Below are positions 8,478-12,846 of a stretch of 12,846 bases of DNA, in pieces. How positions within the stretch are numbered: position 1 is the first letter of the stretch; every line of letters starts with the position of its first letter. Location of the stretch: assembly GCA_964606415.1 (NCBI GenBank), contig CAZSGN010000061.1, positions 1-12,846 of the forward strand, written 5' to 3'. The stretch is from CAZSGN01 sp964606415. Lineage in GTDB: Bacteria > Bacteroidota > Bacteroidia > Bacteroidales > JBBRXJ01. Below the pieces are notes generated by a model. It was not told the origin of the DNA, searched no databases, and saw only the letters and a list, made by a program, of their open reading frames with translations. The translations under genes and the position numbers were made by a program.

Positions 8478-9173
8478 TTAAATACTACCTAATAAATATT
8501 TGTTCGCAGCATCCTTATAATATGACTCCCAATCAAATTGATAATAAAAAGCCCCTCGCTTGGAACTTTCCTTATCCTTTTCCTCCAAACGAACAAATAA
8601 ACCAGTTGCTAAGATTCTTTTTCGAAAATTCCGTTTGTCTATATTTTTTTGATAAATAGCCTCATAAAGCTTTTGTAATTCTGGTAACGTAAAACGATCA
8701 GGGAGCAAATCAATTCCAACAGGCGACATCCTGCATTGAACCTGTAAATCTCTCAAAGCCATGTTAATCATTTGCTGATGATCAAAAATTAGTTCGGGCA
8801 ATGAGGTTATTGAATGCCAACTTGCTGCATTCTCTTCAATATGTATCTTATCAATCTCTTTTAGCTTAACCAAAGAATAATATACCACTGAAATGGTACG
8901 ATCTGCAGTATCCCGATAAACATCTCCAAAAGCATAAATCTGCTTAGTCTGAATATCTGTCAAACCTGTAAGAGATCTCAACACCCTATCAGCTGCTGCA
9001 TCTAAAGATTCATTAACACGAACAAATCCACCAATCAATGACCACTTACCAACCTCCGGTTCAAAATTACGTTTTACCAATAAAACACACAACTCCCCAT
9101 CATCAAAACCAAAGATGATATCATCCACAGCCACAAAAAGCTGATCCCTATCTTTATAATATTCTTTTTTCAT
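8478..9173 (-). CDS. araR: AraR, Nudix-domain/winged-helix regulator of arabinose use
   Basis: The 231-residue protein has an N-terminal Nudix fold (about 10-140) and a C-terminal winged helix (about 155-215, with RFTLPELQKLYEAIYQKN then RNFRKRI), the layout of NrtR-type regulators. The Nudix box keeps Gly49, Glu55, Arg63 and Gly70, but the catalytic REXXEE glutamates are Val64, Ser67 and Leu68, so it should sense a ligand rather than hydrolyse a nucleotide. An arabinose-responsive Nudix AraR is known from Bacteroides thetaiotaomicron, and the place between symporter and araA supports that role here. An in-frame ATG at 9200 would add nine residues (MLYLHLFRC), but it lies within the operator and upstream of the expected RNA start. 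ATG at 9173 gives MKKEYYKDRD, the usual start. Repression relieved by L-arabinose is inferred. Confidence 0.9.
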   Translation of the reverse strand: MKKEYYKDRDQLFVAVDDIIFGFDDGELCVLLVKRNFEPEVGKWSLIGGFVRVNESLDAAADRVLRSLTGLTDIQTKQIYAFGDVYRDTADRTISVVYYSLVKLKEIDKIHIEENAASWHSITSLPELIFDHQQMINMALRDLQVQCRMSPVGIDLLPDRFTLPELQKLYEAIYQKNIDKRNFRKRILATGLFVRLEEKDKESSKRGAFYYQFDWESYYKDAANKYLLGSI

Positions 9174-9178
9174 ACACC

Positions 9179-9207
9179 TAAATAAGTGTAAATATAACAC
9201 TTATTTA
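9179..9207. promoter_or_regulatory. AraR operator, proximal copy (11-base perfect arms, 7-base spacer)
   Basis: The left arm TAAATAAGTGT and right arm ACACTTATTTA are perfect reverse complements separated by AAATATA. The site lies in the 62-base gap between the symporter stop and the araR ATG. The core AAGTGT-N7-ACACTT recurs with identical spacing at 11302-11320 and nowhere else that I could find in the window. Size, symmetry and position fit a dimeric winged-helix regulator acting on its own gene. Confidence 0.8.
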
Positions 9208-9220
9208 TCATCTAAACAAA
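9189..9220 (-). promoter_or_regulatory. Internal promoter for araR-araA-araD-araB
   Basis: On the minus strand a TTTG (-33 box, 9220-9217) is followed after exactly 20 bases by TATATTTA (-7 box, 9196-9189), one mismatch from TAnnTTTG. The -7 box fills the spacer of the AraR operator, so bound AraR would cover it. The RNA would start near 9182, only about ten bases before the araR ATG at 9173. Confidence 0.6.
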
Positions 9221-9235
9221 AAATACCCTGGTAAA

Positions 9236-10903
9236 TTACCAAAAGTAGGCATAAAACATTATTACAGCTATAATAATAACCGCTGAATGGAACAAATCCC
9301 AATTATTATAGCTAGCCCTGGTCAATGCTTTTTGTTCCGGTGTTGCACTTCCTATATATAATCCCTGAATTTTCAATGGATCAGCAACAGGAGTTACAGC
9401 ACTAATAATTATCATTAAGAAAATAATAATAAAGAAAATCACCACCTCATAATGCAACCAATTAGGTGCAACAATTAAGTCATAAACAAAGTCTCCCTCA
9501 GGTTCAGATGATCCATACGCGATTATGCAAGCTAAACGAAGCATCCCTATAATAAAACCAATCAACAATCCATAATACCCTGCCTTTGGGGTTGTCCTTT
9601 TCGATATAATCCCAAGTAAAAAAACGGCAGCAATACCCGGAGCAAGTAAAGATTGAACTTGTTGCAGATATTCATATAAAACATCTGCCATTTTTTGCAT
9701 AACAGGAATCCATAATATCCCAAGGATAACAATTACAACAGTAGCCAAACGCCCCACCCTTACATAATGTCTTTCTGACGCTGCGGGTTTGTATTTTTTG
9801 TAAAAATCCACCGTAAATAACATCGCTGAGGAATTAAACAAAGACGCCAAAGAACTCATCAATGCCGCAAGAATCCCACCGACAACAATTCCTGTAAATC
9901 CTTTAGGAAGTAATTCTGTGACCAAAGTAGAAAACGCAGCATCATTGGCATCCAATGTAATCATTCCCTTTTGGGCGAGAGCAAAAGCGATCATTCCAGG
10001 AATTAAAAAAATAAAAACTGGCGTAAGTTTCAGATAAGCCCCGAAGATAGCCCCGCGTCGTGCCTGTTTTTGATCTCTGCCTGACAATACTCTTTGAACA
10101 ATAAATTGATCCGTACACCAATACCAGAATCCAATTATTGCAGATCCCAATAAAACTCCTGTCCATGGGAAATCAGCATCCTTATGAGAGCGAATTAAAT
10201 TACCCATAGAATCGCCATATTCATTAGCAGGTGTAGCACGAACAATTTCCATCATCTCACCCCAGCCTCCTAATTCAATCAATCCAATAACTAAAATAGC
10301 CAGTGATCCAAAAAGCAATATAGGGGTTTGAAGAACTGAGGTATACAATACCGTTTTCATCCCCCCAATGGCAGTATAAATACCTGTTATAACAACTAAT
10401 CCGAGAGCACTAACCCAAAAGAAGTCAATCTCATAATCAAATAAGAGAATTGACTCGATATCAAACACATCTTTAAACACCACACCACCAGCATAAACAG
10501 TTACTGCAACCTTTGTGAAGACATAACTAACTAATGATATTATTGACAAAAAAGAGCGCGCACCAGAATTATAACGTTTCTCCAAAAATTCCGGCATCGT
10601 AAATATTCCGCTACGTGCATAAAATGGAACAAACAACCAACCCAACAATAAAATCAACCACCCATGCATCTCCCAATGTGCCATCGCCATGCCACTTTCT
10701 GCGCCTGCCCCCGCAAGTCCGACTAAATGCTCAGAACCAATATTGCTCGCAAAGATAGAAGCTCCAATGGCAATCCAGGTTGCATCACGACCTGCTAAAA
10801 AATAATCTGAAGTATTTTCATTTTTCTGAATTGCGACCCAAACAACAATTCCAACTAAAGAAAGAAAAAAGCCCCCTAGTACAATCCAATCTAAAGTATG
10901 CAT
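9236..10903 (-). CDS. Sodium/sugar symporter of the SGLT-like SSS family, probable L-arabinose importer
   Basis: This 555-residue inner-membrane protein carries many hydrophobic helices and no cleavable signal. It belongs to the solute:sodium symporter family with the LeuT fold, expected to have about 14 helices, and closely resembles the SGLT branch. Visible signatures are SDYFLAGRDATW (32-43), SNIGSEHLVGLAG (53-65), FTMPEFLEKRY (101-111), TAIGGMKTVLYT in helix 5, WYWCTDQFIVQR (260-271) and SSLASLFNSS (350-359), where serines help form the conserved Na2 site. The substrate is inferred from context: it is the first gene of the ara operon and has AraR operators on both sides. The ATG at 10903 starts MHTLDWIVLGG directly before helix 1. 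Its stop lies 62 bases before the araR start. Another pentose or galactose remains possible as substrate. Confidence 0.93.
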   Translation of the reverse strand: MHTLDWIVLGGFFLSLVGIVVWVAIQKNENTSDYFLAGRDATWIAIGASIFASNIGSEHLVGLAGAGAESGMAMAHWEMHGWLILLLGWLFVPFYARSGIFTMPEFLEKRYNSGARSFLSIISLVSYVFTKVAVTVYAGGVVFKDVFDIESILLFDYEIDFFWVSALGLVVITGIYTAIGGMKTVLYTSVLQTPILLFGSLAILVIGLIELGGWGEMMEIVRATPANEYGDSMGNLIRSHKDADFPWTGVLLGSAIIGFWYWCTDQFIVQRVLSGRDQKQARRGAIFGAYLKLTPVFIFLIPGMIAFALAQKGMITLDANDAAFSTLVTELLPKGFTGIVVGGILAALMSSLASLFNSSAMLFTVDFYKKYKPAASERHYVRVGRLATVVIVILGILWIPVMQKMADVLYEYLQQVQSLLAPGIAAVFLLGIISKRTTPKAGYYGLLIGFIIGMLRLACIIAYGSSEPEGDFVYDLIVAPNWLHYEVVIFFIIIFLMIIISAVTPVADPLKIQGLYIGSATPEQKALTRASYNNWDLFHSAVIIIAVIMFYAYFW

Positions 10904-11183
10904 TTTTGTATATTTTAAAAGTCTCTATAAAAATTATTTTAGCATTTTTAACTCTGCTTTTATATTATTCTCCCATCATTTCCAACCACCCACTCCTCTA
11001 TACAAATTAATGAACACCTCTTAATAATTAAAAATATTCTTTTATTTAATTAAGCGCTATATATTTAAAAGAAAATGCCTAAAAATAATAATCGGGACAT
11101 GAATTATGTCATTCACGCAAATCATGACTACGCTCTTTCCTTCCAACACTCACTGGCCACACACTCTTTAATTAAAAACAGAA

Positions 11184-11200
11184 TATTATGCAACATAATA
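11184..11200 (-). other. Perfect inverted repeat, possible hairpin in the ara operon leader
   Basis: TATTATG-CAA-CATAATA has perfect 7-base arms around a 3-base loop. If the ara transcript begins near 11279 this would fold in the leader about 80 bases from its 5' end. The stem has only one G-C pair, so its stability is low and chance is a real possibility in such AT-rich DNA. Confidence 0.25.
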
Positions 11201-11278
11201 AGCTGTTTACCTGCTAATTACTTTTCGGTAAAAATTAAATTTTATTTGTCAAAATAGAATTAAAACATCAAAAAAATG

Positions 11279-11286
11279 TAAATATA
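11279..11286 (-). promoter_or_regulatory. Possible -7 box of the main ara operon promoter
   Basis: The minus strand reads TATATTTA, identical to the -7 box of the internal araR promoter. The shared 11-mer TGTAAATATAA (plus strand) extends the match. The place where a -33 box would lie falls inside the distal AraR operator, but no TTTG is present there. A start here would give a leader of roughly 370 bases before the symporter ATG. Confidence 0.35.
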
Positions 11287-11301
11287 ATTTTTTTTAACAT
11301 T

Positions 11302-11320
11302 AAGTGTGTTTCATACACTT
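11302..11320. promoter_or_regulatory. AraR operator, distal copy
   Basis: AAGTGT-GTTTCAT-ACACTT repeats the core half-sites and the 7-base spacing of the operator before araR. Only the six-base cores of the arms are perfect here, against eleven in the proximal copy. It lies 399 bases upstream of the symporter ATG and 356 bases upstream of ldhA. It most probably controls the whole ara operon. Confidence 0.7.
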
Positions 11321-11474
11321 TTTTTAAGAATCTTTTATCTACAAAATCACAAAATGAAACATCAGGGATAAACATTTGCTATTATTAGATTTAAGTAGAT
11401 ATAAACCCTCATTCAGGGAGGTCATTATTTTTTCGAGCAAGTTTTATGCATGTAATATTTTTCGTTTTTTTTAC

Positions 11475-11500
11475 ATCAAGACTTAACCTATACCATAATT
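11475..11500 (+). repeat. 26-base intergenic repeat, copy 2
   Basis: It matches 4063-4088 at 23 of 26 positions, with ATCAAGAC and CTATACCATAATT fully conserved. It lies about 175 bases upstream of ldhA. The inverted arm TGGTAT seen after copy 1 is absent here. Confidence 0.6.
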
Positions 11501-11521
11501 AATTCCTGAAAAATTTTATTT

Positions 11522-11545
11522 GGCATGATTTTTTGTAATCATACC
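11522..11545. promoter_or_regulatory. Inverted repeat upstream of ldhA, possible operator or hairpin
   Basis: GGCATGATT and AATCATACC pair at 8 of 9 positions around the 6-base spacer TTTTGT. The inner 6-base arms ATGATT/AATCAT are perfect. It lies about 130 bases before the ldhA ATG. Whether it acts as DNA or RNA cannot be told from sequence. Confidence 0.3.
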
Positions 11546-11570
11546 CTTGTATATATTAAAAATTTTGACA

Positions 11571-11585
11571 GGCAGTTCATCTGCC
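11571..11585. other. Short hairpin GGCAG-TTCAT-CTGCC upstream of ldhA
   Basis: Perfect GC-rich 5-base arms flank a 5-base loop, standing out in very AT-rich DNA about 90 bases before the ldhA ATG. There is no T run immediately after the stem on either strand. It could be a protein-binding site or the 3' end of a short upstream RNA. Confidence 0.25.
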
Positions 11586-11645
11586 AATTCCTTAATAATA
11601 TGCTTAAAAGCTTTAATATTTCGATGGAATTCCAATAATTAAGTA

Positions 11646-11653
11646 TAAATTTG
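11646..11653 (+). promoter_or_regulatory. -7 box of the ldhA promoter
   Basis: TAAATTTG is an exact match to TAnnTTTG. RNA would start near 11659, leaving a leader of under 20 bases that includes AAGGG (11664-11668), a weak ribosome binding site eight bases before the ATG. No clear TTTG is found at -33; the nearest candidates are poor. Confidence 0.5.
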
Positions 11654-11660
11654 CGCAAAT
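11649..11660. promoter_or_regulatory. 12-base perfect palindrome overlapping the ldhA promoter
   Basis: ATTTGCGCAAAT is its own reverse complement and covers the second half of the -7 box and the expected RNA start. A factor bound here would block initiation, so it is a good operator candidate. It does not match the Rex-type site I would expect at a redox-regulated lactate dehydrogenase. Confidence 0.4.
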
Positions 11661-11675
11661 AAAAAGGGTACAAAT

Positions 11676-12698
11676 ATGGATAAACAAAATAATCAGAAAA
11701 AGATGAAAATTTCATTTTTCAGTTCCAAAAACTGGGTTATCAATTCATTCAACGAAATCAACAAAAAATACCTTTATGAATTTTCATACTTAGAATCGCG
11801 ATTATATAATAAAACAGCCGCGTTAGCATCGGGAAGTGATGTTGTGTGTGTGTTTGTTAATGACAAAATAGATGCAGAAGTCCTTGAACAACTCAAAGAA
11901 AGAGGCATAAAATTAATTGCGCTCAGGTGCGCTGGTTTTAACAATGTTGATATTGAAAAAGCCAAAGAATTGGGCATTGGTATCGTGCGGGTCCCGGCAT
12001 ATTCACCTTATGCTGTTGCAGAACATACCCTTGGACTTATTCTTTCTCTAAACCGTAAATTTCATAAGGCTTACTCCCGTGTCAGGGACGGCAACTTTGC
12101 CATTGATGGATTACTTGGCTTCGATATTCATGACAAAACAGTTGGAATCATTGGTACTGGGCGGATAGGACAAATATTTGCCAATATAATGAAGGGTTTG
12201 GGCTGTCGCATTATTGCCTATGACAAATTCCCGAATGAAAAATTAAAAAAAGCAGGGGTTGAATATGTCGAGCTGCATGAACTATACGCAAAAAGTGATA
12301 TCATTTCACTTCACAGCCCGCTAACACATGAAACCTATCACATCATCAACGAATATGCCATTTCTGCAATGAAAGACGGAGTAATGATTATCAACACCAG
12401 CCGTGGTCCTTTAATCGACACATCAGCAGTTATAGAAGGGCTTAAAAGAGGAAAAGTAGGATATCTCGGACTTGATGTTTATGAAGAAGAAGAAGAGCTG
12501 TTTTTTGAAGATTTCTCTGAAAAGGTTATACAGGATGATATGTTTGTCCGGCTACAAACCTTCCCCAATGTATTAATCACCACACATCAGGCTTTTTTCA
12601 CCAAAGAGGCTGTACATAATATAGCTGAAACCACCTTGCAGAATATCAAGGAATTCACTGAAAAAGGAAGTTCAGCCAATCAGGTGCTGCCCCGTTAA
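11676..12698 (+). CDS. ldhA: Fermentative D-lactate dehydrogenase
   Basis: LdhA reduces pyruvate to D-lactate with NADH, recycling NAD during fermentation in the cytosol. The 340-residue protein aligns well from memory with E. coli LdhA across RCAGFNNVD (84-92), VRVPAYSPYAVAEH (104-117), LFFEDFSEKVIQDDMF (275-290) and THQAFFT (303-309). It is a D-2-hydroxyacid dehydrogenase with the NAD loop GTGRIG (160-165) and Asp183 at the end of the second strand, favouring NAD over NADP. Catalytic residues are Arg243 (TSRG), Glu272 and His304. It is about 11 residues longer than the E. coli protein. Nine lie before MKISFFSSK, where ATG at 11703 is an alternative start. ATG at 11676 is preferred for its AAGGG and nearby -7 box. 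It is transcribed away from the ara operon with no visible partner gene. Confidence 0.95.
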   Translation: MDKQNNQKKMKISFFSSKNWVINSFNEINKKYLYEFSYLESRLYNKTAALASGSDVVCVFVNDKIDAEVLEQLKERGIKLIALRCAGFNNVDIEKAKELGIGIVRVPAYSPYAVAEHTLGLILSLNRKFHKAYSRVRDGNFAIDGLLGFDIHDKTVGIIGTGRIGQIFANIMKGLGCRIIAYDKFPNEKLKKAGVEYVELHELYAKSDIISLHSPLTHETYHIINEYAISAMKDGVMIINTSRGPLIDTSAVIEGLKRGKVGYLGLDVYEEEEELFFEDFSEKVIQDDMFVRLQTFPNVLITTHQAFFTKEAVHNIAETTLQNIKEFTEKGSSANQVLPR

Positions 12699-12711
12699 CA
12701 TTTACTGATAA

Positions 12712-12745
12712 CAGGTCGCCCTGGTGAGGCTTTATTTTGTTTAGA
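12712..12745 (+). terminator. Weak possible terminator after ldhA
   Basis: CAGG-TCGC-CCTG forms a 4-base stem with a tetraloop 14 bases after the ldhA stop codon. A T-rich but interrupted tract (TTTATTTTGTTT) begins seven bases after it. The stem is short, so termination here is uncertain. Confidence 0.25.
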
Positions 12746-12846
12746 TTGTATCTTACTGCAAATAAGTCCTGATTGTAGAAAATTGGTATAGATGAAACCC
12801 TCACCATAAGGCTTATAAAATGGGAAATAATTGATTTAAGACAAAA

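Larger units (their letters stand above)
10904..11675. other. 772-base non-coding region between the divergent symporter and ldhA genes
   Basis: No convincing gene is present. The region is very AT-rich. It holds the distal AraR operator near its middle, a possible ara operon promoter, a hairpin in the presumed ara leader, the second 26-base repeat copy, two inverted repeats upstream of ldhA, and the ldhA promoter with a 12-base palindrome. A short plus-strand frame at 11075-11257 has no recognisable features, is rich in AT codons, and would lie antisense in the presumed ara leader, so I do not call it. Confidence 0.8.

Noticed and set aside
9174..9200. Longer araR start at ATG 9200 (nine extra residues)
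   Set aside because: The extra codons lie within the operator and upstream of the predicted RNA start, and family members begin near MKKEYYKDRDQ.
9229..9241. Palindrome TGGTAA-A-TTACCA over the symporter stop, followed on the minus strand by a T run, as a terminator or attenuator before araR
   Set aside because: The stem is short and A-T rich with a near-zero loop, and four bases separate it from the T run. It may still slow polymerase, but I cannot support it.
4468..10903. Ara operon as a recent horizontal acquisition
   Set aside because: No integrase, tRNA, flanking repeats or clear base-composition break is visible, and the regulator type is at home in Bacteroidota.
10780..11010. 76-codon plus-strand frame overlapping the symporter start
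   Set aside because: Most of it lies opposite the symporter coding sequence, and the rest reads like random AT-rich DNA.
11075..11257. 60-codon plus-strand frame in the ara-ldhA intergenic region
   Set aside because: No recognisable domain, no promoter or ribosome binding site, AT-driven composition, and it would be antisense in the presumed ara leader.

Overview
The window looks like a chromosomal stretch of an AT-rich member of the Bacteroidota. The evidence is a set of promoter-like boxes of the Bacteroidota type (TTTG about 20 bases before TAnnTTTG), poor Shine-Dalgarno sequences, a phosphosulfolactate-synthase-like gene directly behind a TPR gene, and an L-arabinose operon whose regulator is a Nudix/winged-helix protein instead of the AraC of E. 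coli or the GntR-type AraR of Bacillus. I cannot place it below phylum with confidence. No mobile element, CRISPR array, rRNA or tRNA is visible.

Region 1 (1-3929, all minus strand) is housekeeping. Read in the direction of transcription it holds ffh (SRP GTPase), folD (one-carbon folate enzyme, 13 bases after ffh), a large cytosolic TPR-repeat protein, and the start of a ComA-like phosphosulfolactate synthase that runs off the left edge. Region 2 (3930-4467) is non-coding. It carries one copy of a 26-base imperfect repeat, a short inverted repeat, and a lone plus-strand promoter-like box.

Region 3 (4468-10903, minus strand) is a compact L-arabinose utilisation operon. In order of transcription it encodes an SGLT-like sodium/sugar symporter, AraR (Nudix-type regulator), AraA (isomerase), AraD (4-epimerase) and AraB (ribulokinase). 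Together they import L-arabinose and convert it through L-ribulose and L-ribulose-5-phosphate to D-xylulose-5-phosphate for the pentose phosphate pathway. The window contains two copies of the same operator, AAGTGT-N7-ACACTT. One lies between the symporter gene and araR, with a predicted promoter -7 box inside its spacer. The other lies about 400 bases upstream of the symporter. This predicts AraR control both of the whole operon and of an internal araR-araA-araD-araB promoter, with a long leader on the full transcript.

Region 4 (10904-11675) is a 772-base non-coding region shared by the divergent ara operon and ldhA. It holds the distal ara operator, several inverted repeats, the second copy of the 26-base repeat, and a likely ldhA promoter overlapped by a 12-base perfect palindrome. 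Region 5 (11676-12698, plus strand) is a fermentative D-lactate dehydrogenase, LdhA. The last 148 bases hold only a weak possible terminator and repeat fragments.

Most genes are ordinary. The most informative signals are the paired ara operators and their geometry relative to the promoters. The short intergenic repeat and the palindrome at ldhA are the next most useful leads.
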